Below the pieces are notes generated by a model, which saw only the letters and a program-made list of their open reading frames with translations, was not told where the DNA came from and did not search any database. A program made the position numbers and the translations under genes. A DNA stretch of 7,158 nt from Citricoccus sp. WCRC_4 (GTDB lineage: Bacteria; Actinomycetota; Actinomycetes; Actinomycetales; Micrococcaceae). Location: positions 1 to 7,158 of the forward strand of contig JAPFFX010000060.1 in the NCBI GenBank assembly GCA_026645375.1. Reading direction: 5' to 3'. This document shows, piece by piece, positions 1 through 5,576 of this stretch (within the stretch, counting starts at the first letter, position 1; the number at the start of each line of letters is the position of its first letter).

Positions 1-818
1 TCGGACTCCGGGCGCGGGGACAGCACCGCGAGGTGACGCGGCCCGGTACCGCCGGGCAGGCGGTGCACGGCCGTCGGTTCGGTCTCCACCCGCACGACGT
101 CAACCGCGTCACCGCCCGCTGAGCTCCTGCCGGCGCGGTCGCCCAGGTCCTCCCCGCCCATCCCGCTGACCTCGCGGTAGGCCTGGCCGTCGGCTGCACC
201 CGGGGCCTCATCCGTGGTGCCGTTCCCGGCGGCCCGGGCCGAGGCCTCGAGGGCGGCCACCGAGTACTCGAGGATCCGGTCGCCGCCGAGGTCCGTGACG
301 AGCAGGCGGTCGTCGTCGAGGAAGAGCACGAAGTGCAGGTGCGGCGCCTCCTGACGGGAGGGCACCGGCCCGGAGCCCTCCGGGGCCTGGACCGCGATCG
401 GCCGGTCCAGCCGGCCGTCGTCGAGGATCCGGGCGATGGTCAGGGTGCCCGAGTCATAGGAGGCTGCGGCCAGCCACGTCCCGGCGGGGTTCAGGTCGGC
501 GTGGCAGGTATTCTCGCCCCCGCTGGGGACCCGCTGGGTGGTGACCCAGCCGACGTCGTCCGCCTCGGCACCCGGCACCGACGGTGACAGGACCGCCAGC
601 GCTCCCTCGGACACGTGCTGGGCCGCGTACAGCCGGCCCTCCGACGGGGTGCCCGGGCGTCCCGCGACCAGCCAGGACGGCGCGTCCGGCCCGGCACCGG
701 CCACGGCCTCCGGGCCCTCCGGCCACCCGGTCGTGCGCACGACGCCCCCCGAGGAGGGCAGGGCGGGGGCGTGCTCGCCGGGTTCGTTGAAGGTGCCGAC
801 CAGGACGGAGGTGGTCAC
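1..818 (-). CDS. Lactonase family protein (7-bladed beta-propeller, Pgl-like), C-terminus cut by the window edge
   Basis: The frame stays open for 272 codons from a GTG at 818 to the left edge. Family-like blocks appear in order: CHADLNPAGTWLAAASYDSG (residues 105-124), RQEAPHLHF (155-163), DLGGDRILEY (176-185) and GTGPRHLAVLSP (257-268). These are the usual signatures of the PF10282 lactonase fold, which includes E. coli-type 6-phosphogluconolactonase (hydrolysis of 6-phosphogluconolactone to 6-phosphogluconate in the oxidative pentose phosphate pathway). Relatives also act on other lactones, so the substrate is inferred only. No signal peptide is visible, so it is probably cytoplasmic. The GTG lies 3 bp after the DUF3151 stop with no strong ribosome binding site, which suggests translational coupling. 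About 55 residues of Gly/Ala/Asp-rich sequence (193-247) sit between two propeller blocks, where relatives usually have a short loop. The family is usually about 330-390 residues, so roughly the last quarter is missing. Confidence 0.88.
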   Translation of the reverse strand, partial: MTTSVLVGTFNEPGEHAPALPSSGGVVRTTGWPEGPEAVAGAGPDAPSWLVAGRPGTPSEGRLYAAQHVSEGALAVLSPSVPGAEADDVGWVTTQRVPSGGENTCHADLNPAGTWLAAASYDSGTLTIARILDDGRLDRPIAVQAPEGSGPVPSRQEAPHLHFVLFLDDDRLLVTDLGGDRILEYSVAALEASARAAGNGTTDEAPGAADGQAYREVSGMGGEDLGDRAGRSSAGGDAVDVVRVETEPTAVHRLPGGTGPRHLAVLSPRPES

Positions 819-821
819 GGC

Positions 822-1250
822 TCAGTCCCGGGAGATCTCGTCTTTGGCGCGGGGGTCGGCGTCGGCCAGGAAGGCGTCGATCCGGTGGACCTCCTCGCCC
901 TCGCCGATGGCCGCGGCGGCCTGGCCGAGCAGGTAGAGAGAGCGCAGGAAACCGCGATTGGGCTCGTGGCTGTACGGCACGGGGCCGGCCCCGCGCCAGC
1001 CGGCGCCGCGCAGGGCGTCCAGTCCGCGGTGGTAGCCGACGCGGGCGTAGGCGTAGGCGTCGATGGTGCGGCCCTCACCCCACGCGTCCTGCGCCATGAG
1101 CGCCCAGGCCAGCGAGGACTTGGGGAACCGGGTGGCGAGGTCCTCCGGCAGGTCACCGGCCTCGATCCGCGCGAGGACCTCGTGCTCCTCCGGCAGGTAG
1201 GTGGGTTCGGGCTGCATCAGGTTCCTGCCGACCAGGGACGCGTCAGACAT
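822..1250 (-). CDS. DUF3151 family protein
   Basis: This 142-residue soluble protein matches my memory of the actinobacterial DUF3151 family, whose function is unknown. The conserved core runs from about residue 45 (SSLAWALMAQ) through AYAYARVGYHRGLDALRG (65-82), GWRGAGPVPYSHEPNRGFLR (84-103) and AAAAIGEGEE (111-120). The helical, repeat-like character recalls TPR-type folds, but that is inference. The ATG at 1250 has a strong AAGGAG at 1255-1260, 4 bp upstream, which fixes the start. The length is normal for the family. It lies 48 bp downstream of the one-TM protein and 3 bp upstream of the lactonase start, so it is probably part of a transcript beginning at or before fba. DUF3151 genes are commonly found near fba in actinobacteria (from memory, for example around mycobacterial fba), which suggests a conserved but undefined link. 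Confidence 0.9.
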   Translation of the reverse strand: MSDASLVGRNLMQPEPTYLPEEHEVLARIEAGDLPEDLATRFPKSSLAWALMAQDAWGEGRTIDAYAYARVGYHRGLDALRGAGWRGAGPVPYSHEPNRGFLRSLYLLGQAAAAIGEGEEVHRIDAFLADADPRAKDEISRD

Positions 1251-1254
1251 GGTG

Positions 1255-1260
1255 CTCCTT
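1255..1260 (-). promoter_or_regulatory. Ribosome binding site of the DUF3151 gene
   Basis: AAGGAG on the minus strand, 4 bp before the ATG at 1250. It lies in the 48-bp gap after the stop of the one-TM protein gene. No convincing promoter or terminator is visible in that gap. Confidence 0.7.
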
Positions 1261-1298
1261 CCGGGGCGGTCGTGGGTGGGGCGGGTTCACCCCCGACT

Positions 1299-1604
1299 CT
1301 AGCCGTGCCCCGGCTCCCCGCCCTCGTCCAATCCGAGCTCGCGGGCCTGCCGGGCCCACCGGGCATGCTCCAGGTCACGGGCCTCACGGCGGTCCTGGCG
1401 GGCCTCGAGCCGGTCGACCCGCTGCTCCAGCTCCGGCCGGGCGGTGCCCTTCTCCAGCGCCTCGACCCGCTTGCGCAGCGTGTCCAGCTCCTGCGGGTCG
1501 CCGCCCTCGGCCCACGGCAGCGGCTTGCCGGTGACCATGCTGAGCACGGTGATCCCACCCCAGACGAGGATGGCGACGATGGCGATCCACGCGAACCACG
1601 GCAT
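1299..1604 (-). CDS. Small single-pass membrane protein with a coiled-coil tail, function unknown
   Basis: A 101-residue protein beginning MPWFAWIAIVAI. Residues 3-25 form one hydrophobic membrane span. A short Pro/Gly linker follows (27-37), then a charged heptad-like stretch (about 38-90) with repeated Leu/Val spaced among Glu, Arg and Lys, for example DTLRKRVEALEK and LEQRVDRLEARQ. The tail ends in acidic and Gly residues. The likely topology is N-terminus out with a cytoplasmic coiled coil, inferred from composition. I chose the ATG at 1604 because AAGGAA (1610-1615) lies 5 bp upstream; another in-frame ATG at 1619 would place that site inside the gene. The shape resembles PspB-like or LapA-like small membrane proteins, but I see no specific homology and assign no function. 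It sits between fba and DUF3151 on the same strand, with a large palindrome just upstream. Confidence 0.75.
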   Translation of the reverse strand: MPWFAWIAIVAILVWGGITVLSMVTGKPLPWAEGGDPQELDTLRKRVEALEKGTARPELEQRVDRLEARQDRREARDLEHARWARQARELGLDEGGEPGHG

Positions 1605-1622
1605 GGGCGTTCCTTCCATTGG

Positions 1623-1650
1623 CCGGCCCGGACCGATCGGTCCGGGCCGG
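1623..1650 (-). terminator. Perfect 28-bp palindrome between fba and the one-TM protein gene (hairpin, possible terminator or processing site)
   Basis: The two 14-base arms, CCGGCCCGGACCGA and TCGGTCCGGGCCGG, are exact reverse complements with no spacer. In RNA this gives a stem of about 12 bp closed by a GAUC loop. It begins 8 bp after the fba stop codon and ends 7 bp before the ribosome binding site of the next gene. No U-tract follows on either strand, so a classical intrinsic terminator is not shown. Partial termination, protection of the fba 3' end, or RNA cleavage between the two genes are all compatible. A protein-binding operator is also possible. Confidence 0.6.
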
Positions 1651-1658
1651 CGGCGGGG

Positions 1659-2681
1659 CTACTTGATCGACTTGCCGGCGGAGCCCAGTTCCTGACAGGC
1701 CTGGACGATGCGCTCGGCCATGGACGTCTCGGCCAGGGCACCCCAGACGCGCGGGTCGTACGCCTTCTTGTTGCCGACGTCGCCGTCCACCTTCAGCACG
1801 CCGTCGTAGTTGGTGAACATGTGCCCGGCCACCGGCCGGGTGAAGGCGTACTGGGTGTCCGTGTCCACGTTCATCTTGATGACGCCGTAGGAGACGGCGT
1901 CGGAGATCTCCTGCTGGGAGGAACCGGAGCCACCGTGGAAGACCAGGTCGAAGGGGCGCTCCCTGCCGATCTTCGCCCCGACCTCGCGCTGGATCCCGTC
2001 CAGGATCTCCGGGCGCAGCTTCACGCCGCCCGGCTTGTAGACGCCGTGGACGTTGCCGAAGGTCAGCGCGGTGATGTACCGGCCGTTCTCCCCGGTGCCG
2101 AGGGCCTCGATCGTGGCGAGCCCGTCCTCGACGGTGGTGTAGAGCTTGTCGTTGATCTCGTGGGCCACGCCGTCCTCCTCCCCGCCGACGACGCCGATCT
2201 CCACCTCGAGGACCTGCCGGTTGGCGTGGGTCCGGGCCAGCAGCTCGCGGCCGATGCGCAGGTTCTCCTCCAGGGTCTCGGCGGAGCCGTCCCACATGTG
2301 GGAGTTGAAGAACGGGTCACGGCCGGCCTTCACCTCGGCCTCGGAGGCGTCCAGCAACGGCATGACGAAGCCGTCCAGCTTGTCCTTCGGGCAGTGATCG
2401 GTGTGCAGGGCGATGTTGACGTCGTACTTCTTCGCCACCTCGCGGGCGAAGGCCACCATGGCCAGGGAACCGGTGACCATGTCCTTGACGGAGGAGCCGG
2501 AGAAGTATGCCGCGCCACCGGTGGACGCCTGGATGATGCCGTCCGAACCGGCCTCGGCGAAACCGCGGATGGCCGCGTTCAGCGTCTGGGAACTCGTGAC
2601 GTTGATCGCCGGGTAGGCGTAGCCGCCGTCCTTGGCGGAGTCGATCATCTCGGCGTACTTGTCCGGGGAAGCGATGGGCAT
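1659..2681 (-). CDS. fba: Class II fructose-bisphosphate aldolase
   Basis: A 340-residue zinc-dependent aldolase that reversibly cleaves fructose 1,6-bisphosphate into dihydroxyacetone phosphate and glyceraldehyde 3-phosphate in cytosolic glycolysis and gluconeogenesis. Both class II signatures are present: VNIALHTDHCPKDKL (88-102), with catalytic Asp95 and zinc ligand His96, and LEVEIGVVGGEEDG (158-171), with Glu161. The other expected metal and phosphate positions are visible: His212 in GNVHG, His249 in VFHGGSGSS, and NVDTDTQ (271-277). The ligand assignments follow E. coli FbaA by motif. Length is normal and nothing is broken. The ATG at 2681 has AAGGAG (2687-2692) 5 bp upstream. An upstream TTG at 2792 would add 37 Pro/Arg-rich residues unlike the family, so it is rejected. 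A long structured leader and a putative -10 box precede it. Confidence 0.98.
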   Translation of the reverse strand: MPIASPDKYAEMIDSAKDGGYAYPAINVTSSQTLNAAIRGFAEAGSDGIIQASTGGAAYFSGSSVKDMVTGSLAMVAFAREVAKKYDVNIALHTDHCPKDKLDGFVMPLLDASEAEVKAGRDPFFNSHMWDGSAETLEENLRIGRELLARTHANRQVLEVEIGVVGGEEDGVAHEINDKLYTTVEDGLATIEALGTGENGRYITALTFGNVHGVYKPGGVKLRPEILDGIQREVGAKIGRERPFDLVFHGGSGSSQQEISDAVSYGVIKMNVDTDTQYAFTRPVAGHMFTNYDGVLKVDGDVGNKKAYDPRVWGALAETSMAERIVQACQELGSAGKSIK

Positions 2682-2686
2682 TGCGG

Positions 2687-2692
2687 CTCCTT
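2687..2692 (-). promoter_or_regulatory. Ribosome binding site of fba
   Basis: AAGGAG, 5 bp from the ATG at 2681. It decides the start against the upstream in-frame TTG at 2792. Confidence 0.75.
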
Positions 2693-2711
2693 GGCGTCTG
2701 GTGACCGTGAG

Positions 2712-2731
2712 CGCCGGCGAACAAGCCGGCG
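2712..2731 (-). promoter_or_regulatory. Inverted repeat/hairpin in the fba leader, proximal
   Basis: On the minus strand CGCCGGC and GCCGGCG are separated by a 6-base TTGTTC, giving a perfect 7-bp stem that ends 19 bp before the ribosome binding site. It could be an RNA hairpin in the leader or a DNA operator. The sequence alone cannot separate these. Confidence 0.45.
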
Positions 2732-2754
2732 TCGGGAAGTCCGGTCTGCGGGCG

Positions 2755-2771
2755 GGGCGGGCAGGCCGCCC
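2755..2771 (-). promoter_or_regulatory. Inverted repeat/hairpin in the fba leader, distal
   Basis: GGGCGG and CCGCCC arms around a 5-base CCTGC loop give a perfect 6-bp stem, about 20 bp downstream of the presumed transcription start. Chance stems of this size are common in such GC-rich DNA. Its weight comes mainly from lying with the proximal hairpin in one leader. Confidence 0.35.
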
Positions 2772-2795
2772 GGGTGCAGACCCTGTCCGCAAGCC

Positions 2796-2801
2796 ATCCT
2801 A
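2796..2801 (-). promoter_or_regulatory. Putative -10 box of the fba promoter
   Basis: TAGGAT matches the actinobacterial TAGRRT -10 consensus and lies in the 189-bp gap between the AI-2E transporter stop and fba. Transcription would begin near 2789, giving a leader of about 108 nt. No good TTGACA-like -35 box is seen at 16-19 bp upstream, which is common for such promoters but weakens the call. Confidence 0.4.
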
Positions 2802-2854
2802 ACGACAGGACGGGCACGGGGGCGGTGCCGGCACCTGGGTGACCTGGCCGCAGG

Positions 2855-2870
2855 CCCGGCGCCCGCCGGG
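2855..2870 (-). terminator. Hairpin directly after the AI-2E transporter stop (possible terminator)
   Basis: CCCGGC and GCCGGG are separated by GGGC: a perfect 6-bp all-G/C stem starting on the base after the TGA. No U-tract follows. Such U-less hairpins are often proposed as terminators in high-GC actinobacteria. Its place upstream of a separate fba promoter fits that, but it is unproven. Confidence 0.45.
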
Positions 2871-4313
2871 TCAGCCCTGGGAGCCTCGGTCCGCCGCGGC
2901 GGTGCCGGCATCCTCGACCTCGGGGGACGCCTGGGCGGGCCCGTGCGGCCCGGCCCCACCCGGAACCGCGCTCCTGCGGCGTTGGCGGCGCATGCGCTGG
3001 TAGCGCAGACGCTGGGCCGGGGTGGCCTTGGCGGCGGCCCGGTCCTTCGGGTCGAGGGGATCCTCGCCCAGCACCGGGTCGGGACCGGTCTGGTAGCGAT
3101 CGGACCAGACCTGGATCAGGGTCCACGCCACGGCGGTGTAGGGCACGGCCAGGATGGCACCGAAGATCCCGCCGACGATGGTGCCGACCGTCAGGGCCAG
3201 CAGCACGATCAGGGCGTGCAGGCTCAGCGTGCGGCCCATGACGACGGGCTGGAGCAGGTTGCCCTCGAGCTGGTTGACGGCGACCACGATGGCGACCACG
3301 ATCAGGGCCTCGACCGGCCCGTTGGCCACCAGGGCGACCAGGGCGGCCAGGATGCCCGCGACCGTCGCCCCCACGATGGGGATGAACGCGCCGATGAACA
3401 CGATCACCGCCAGCGGCAGGGCCAGCGGGACCCCGAGGATGAACAGGCCGGCCCCGATCACCACGGCGTCCACCGCGGCCACCGTGGCGGTGCCGCGGAC
3501 ATAGCCGCCGAGGACCTGGGAGGACCTGTCGACGGACTCGGCGAGCTTGGCACGGGTCCCGTCCCGGAACCAGCGCAGGGTGAAGTTGGTGATCTTCCAG
3601 CCGTCCTTGAGCAGGAAGAACAGCACGACGATCATCAGCACCAGCCCGGTGAGGAACGTGGTCGCCGCCGAGAGGCCGGTGAGGGTGTTGCTGGCCAGGC
3701 CCCGGGCGAAGTCGCCGGTGGTGAGGAAGTCCGTGACCTGCTCGGTGGCGTCGTTGAGAGCCTGGTCGTCGATGGGCAGCGGGCCCGAGGTCAGCCAGGT
3801 CTGCAGTTGGCCCCAGCCCTCCACGGCGGAGTCCACGAGGGTGCCCCACTGGCTGCGCACAGCGAACACGACCCCGGTGATCACGCCGCCGACCACGACG
3901 AGGATGCCGAGGAAGGCCGTGACCGTGGCCAGCAGGTGCGACCAGTTGCGGTCCACCAGCCAGCGGACCAGCGGCGCGACGGCGGCGGCCAGGATCAGGG
4001 CGACGAGCACGGCGACCAGCACGACGCTCACGCGCAGCAGGAGCCAGAGGACCCCGACGACGACCGCGGCGATCAGCAGCGTCTGTCCGGCACGGGCCCC
4101 GGCCCGCCCCATCCCGTCCGACCACGGCCCCGAGGGCCGCGGGAGCGCGGCCGGGGAACTGGTCGGGGAGCCGGCGGGGGGACCGGCGGAGGGGCCGGCG
4201 TCGCGGTCTGGGGCCGCGTCGAGGGCGGTCCGGCCCGGGCCGGAATCGGCCCCGTGCGGGCCGGTGCCGCTCGAGGGGTCCTGCTGGTGCTGCGGGGGAT
4301 GCGGTGTGGTCAC
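2871..4313 (-). CDS. AI-2E family transporter (PF01594-type membrane permease)
   Basis: A 480-residue polytopic membrane protein of the AI-2E transporter/YdiK-TqsA-like family. Characterised members export the quorum signal AI-2 or act as Na+(Li+)/H+ antiporters; which substrate applies here is unknown. Hydrophobic spans lie at about 78-94, 96-115, 126-151, 216-235, 276-297, 299-330, 334-347 and 365-402. Family-like blocks are FLLKDGW (233-239), LGGYVRGT (268-275), the Ile/Gly-rich FIGAFIPIVGATVAG (306-320), NQLEGNLLQPVVMGRTLSLHA (347-367) and GGIFGAILAVPYTA (381-394). A 70-residue Pro/Ser/Gly-rich N-terminus and a very basic C-terminal segment (RLRYQRMRRQRRR, 435-447) flank the core, both probably cytoplasmic. 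The GTG at 4313 has AGGAG (4321-4325) 7 bp upstream. A later ATG at residue 68 would remove the extension. It follows the methyltransferase gene after 92 bp. Confidence 0.93.
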   Translation of the reverse strand: MTTPHPPQHQQDPSSGTGPHGADSGPGRTALDAAPDRDAGPSAGPPAGSPTSSPAALPRPSGPWSDGMGRAGARAGQTLLIAAVVVGVLWLLLRVSVVLVAVLVALILAAAVAPLVRWLVDRNWSHLLATVTAFLGILVVVGGVITGVVFAVRSQWGTLVDSAVEGWGQLQTWLTSGPLPIDDQALNDATEQVTDFLTTGDFARGLASNTLTGLSAATTFLTGLVLMIVVLFFLLKDGWKITNFTLRWFRDGTRAKLAESVDRSSQVLGGYVRGTATVAAVDAVVIGAGLFILGVPLALPLAVIVFIGAFIPIVGATVAGILAALVALVANGPVEALIVVAIVVAVNQLEGNLLQPVVMGRTLSLHALIVLLALTVGTIVGGIFGAILAVPYTAVAWTLIQVWSDRYQTGPDPVLGEDPLDPKDRAAAKATPAQRLRYQRMRRQRRRSAVPGGAGPHGPAQASPEVEDAGTAAADRGSQG

Positions 4314-4405
4314 GGGCTGGCTCCTGAGGCCTGGAGGACGCGGTGCTGGGGTCCAGCCTACGAGCAGGCCCGGCCGGTGGACGCCCGCGGGCACCGCGGA
4401 GGCGG
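4314..4405 (-). promoter_or_regulatory. Gap between the methyltransferase and AI-2E genes: ribosome binding site and weak promoter candidate
   Basis: AGGAG at 4321-4325 is the ribosome binding site for the transporter. A CTCC at 4333-4336 could pair with GGAG and partly mask it in a short hairpin. TAGGCT at 4355-4360 resembles a TAGRRT -10 box (one mismatch), but no -35 box fits and a GCTGG/CCAGC stem overlaps it. A 5-bp CCGCG/CGCGG stem at 4385-4399, just past the methyltransferase stop, is too weak to call a terminator. Confidence 0.3.
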
Positions 4406-5119
4406 TCAGGTACCGAACACGTGGCGGCGGACCCAGGCGTGCATCGCGATGCCCGCCGCCACTCCCGCGTTGATGGACCGGGTGGAACCGAACTGGGCGA
4501 TGGACAGGGTCGCCTCCGCCGCGCGGTGCACCTCCTCGGACAGCCCCGGCCCCTCCTGGCCGAAGACCAGCACGCACCGCTCGGGCAGCCGGTAGGTCTC
4601 CAGCGGCACCGAGTCCGGGAAGATGTCGATGCCCAGCACCGTCAGGTCCTCGGACCGCGCCCAGTGGATGAAGTCCTCCACCGTCGGGTGGTGGTGCACG
4701 TGCAGGTAGCGGTCCGTGACCATGGCCCCACGCCGGTTCCAGCGGCGCCGGCCGATGATGTGCACGCCGGCGGCGTTGAAGGCGTTGGCGGTGCGCACCA
4801 CGGTGCCGATGTTCAGGTCGTGCTGCCAGTTCTCGATCGCCACGTGGAAGGAGTGCCGGCGGGTGTCCAGGTCCGCGACGATCGCCTCCAGCGACCAGTA
4901 GCGGTAGTGGTCGACCACGTTGCGCCGGTCCCCGTGCCGCAGCAGGTCCGGGTCCCAGTGCTCCCCCGTCGGCCAGTCGCCCTCCCAGGGGCCCACGCCC
5001 ACCTCGCGCGGAGATCCGTCGACGGGCACGACGTCGGCGCTCCCCTCGACCGGCGCGTCCGGGGCCAGCGCGGCCGGCACCGGGGCACCCGGGGCACCGG
5101 GTCCGGCGTCGGGCGTCAC
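4406..5119 (-). CDS. SpoU/TrmH-family RNA 2'-O-methyltransferase
   Basis: A 237-residue SPOUT-class enzyme that would transfer a methyl group from S-adenosylmethionine to a ribose 2'-OH in tRNA or rRNA; the target is unknown. The three SpoU motifs are present: NIGTVVRTANAF (103-114) with Arg109, LVFGQEGPGLS (184-194), and IAQFGSTRSINAGVAAGIAMHAW (207-229), whose backbone forms the trefoil-knot cofactor site. Motif 3 reads SINAG where SLNVS is typical; the Asn (217) is kept. The first 40 or so residues are Ala/Pro/Gly-rich and lie before the conserved part, so the start is uncertain. I chose GTG at 5119 because it overlaps the upstream stop as GTGA, typical of coupled translation. GTG at 5143 is the alternative (8 residues longer), and a start near the GVGPW block (residue 41) cannot be excluded. 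Confidence 0.92.
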   Translation of the reverse strand: MTPDAGPGAPGAPVPAALAPDAPVEGSADVVPVDGSPREVGVGPWEGDWPTGEHWDPDLLRHGDRRNVVDHYRYWSLEAIVADLDTRRHSFHVAIENWQHDLNIGTVVRTANAFNAAGVHIIGRRRWNRRGAMVTDRYLHVHHHPTVEDFIHWARSEDLTVLGIDIFPDSVPLETYRLPERCVLVFGQEGPGLSEEVHRAAEATLSIAQFGSTRSINAGVAAGIAMHAWVRRHVFGT

Positions 5120-5445
5120 CCCTTGCGGTCCACCAGCGCCCACGAGGCCAGCGCCGAGGCGGCCGCCACAGTGAGCACCGAGGGCCAGGCGCCGATCTTC
5201 TTGGCCAGCGGGTGCGAGGCGCCGAACCCGCCCAGGTACACGGCGGACAGCGCGGCGGTGGTGCCCGGGCCGGCCTTCGCGGCCCAGGTCCGGCCCGCGT
5301 AGGCGCCGACGGCGGCCAGGACGACACCGCCGAGGGGACGGATCCCGGTCTCGCGGGCGGTCAGGTAACCGCCGATCAGCCCGAGCGCCGCCAGCGGGGC
5401 GGTGGTGACGGACTCGGCGGGCTTGAAGACTCCACGTTCACTCAT
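5116..5445 (-). CDS. Conserved small membrane protein, function unknown
   Basis: A 109-residue protein starting MSERGVFKPAESVTTAPLAA. Hydrophobic stretches lie at about 16-30, 38-51, 61-75 and 87-104, so three to four membrane spans are likely, separated by short polar loops (RETGIRP, GRTWAAKAGP, ASHPLAKKIGAWPS). It ends in VDRKG. The sequence resembles uncharacterised small proteins I associate with Arthrobacter-like genomes, but I cannot name a family. ATG at 5445 is chosen although it lacks a ribosome binding site, because a TAGCGT box lies exactly 7 bp upstream, which would give a leaderless transcript starting at the ATG. The frame stays open further upstream, but that part would run into the cstA start on the other strand. 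It overlaps the methyltransferase by 4 bp and is probably co-transcribed with it. Confidence 0.75.
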   Translation of the reverse strand: MSERGVFKPAESVTTAPLAALGLIGGYLTARETGIRPLGGVVLAAVGAYAGRTWAAKAGPGTTAALSAVYLGGFGASHPLAKKIGAWPSVLTVAAASALASWALVDRKG

Positions 5446-5452
5446 GGCCACT

Positions 5453-5458
5453 ACGCTA
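5453..5458 (-). promoter_or_regulatory. Putative -10 box giving a leaderless transcript for the small membrane protein
   Basis: TAGCGT matches TAGRRT at five of six positions and is followed by AGTGGCC and then the ATG at 5445, so the start point would coincide with the A of the ATG. No TTGACA-like -35 box is found at 17-19 bp. Leaderless mRNAs with this geometry are common in actinobacteria. Confidence 0.4.
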
Positions 5459-5477
5459 GCCGCCCCAGCGGTGGGTA

Positions 5478-5507
5478 TTGACGCGCTGACGCGCGCCGGA
5501 GGACAGT
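5478..5507 (+). promoter_or_regulatory. Putative cstA promoter
   Basis: TTGACG (5478-5483) matches the -35 consensus at five of six positions. An 18-bp spacer leads to GACAGT (5502-5507), a weak -10. Transcription would start near 5514, leaving a leader of about 68 nt. The -35 area overlaps the presumed upstream promoter region of the divergent gene. Confidence 0.35.
5479..5494 (+). repeat. Tandem 8-bp repeat in the divergent promoter region
   Basis: TGACGCGC occurs twice with no gap, lying on and just after the presumed cstA -35 box. An inverted copy of seven of these bases, CGCGTCA, occurs at 5522-5528. This arrangement could be an operator for a regulator of either or both divergent genes. 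No known operator was recognised. Confidence 0.5.
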
Positions 5508-5571
5508 GGTCATGCACCCGCCGCGTCAGCCTCCGGGATGAGGCCCCCTGCACCGCGCGGCACCGTGAGAT

Positions 5572-5576
5572 GAGGG
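5572..5576 (+). promoter_or_regulatory. Ribosome binding site of cstA
   Basis: GAGGG, 5 bp before the ATG at 5582. It favours this start over the in-frame ATG at 5570, which has no upstream site and would add MRDE. A third ATG at 5577 is out of frame and meets TGA after two codons. Confidence 0.6.

Noticed and set aside
1605..1619. Upstream ATG for the one-TM protein
   Set aside because: Starting there would place the good AAGGAA ribosome binding site inside the gene. The ATG at 1604 is better spaced.
2682..2792. A 37-residue N-terminal extension of fba from a TTG
   Set aside because: The extension is unlike aldolases, the ATG at 2681 has AAGGAG at good spacing, and the TTG lies at or before the probable transcription start.
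615..4595. A 1326-codon open frame on the plus strand
   Set aside because: It is the exact codon-for-codon antisense of five minus-strand genes that share one frame (starts 818, 1250, 1604, 2681 and 4313 are equal modulo 3). Stops there would need TTA, CTA or TCA codons on the minus strand, which high-GC genes avoid. The translated product is low-complexity and resembles no family.
4314..5327. Upstream extension of the AI-2E frame through the methyltransferase gene
   Set aside because: The added residues are Arg/Pro/Ala-rich shadow sequence over a well-supported gene. The GTG at 4313 has its own ribosome binding site.
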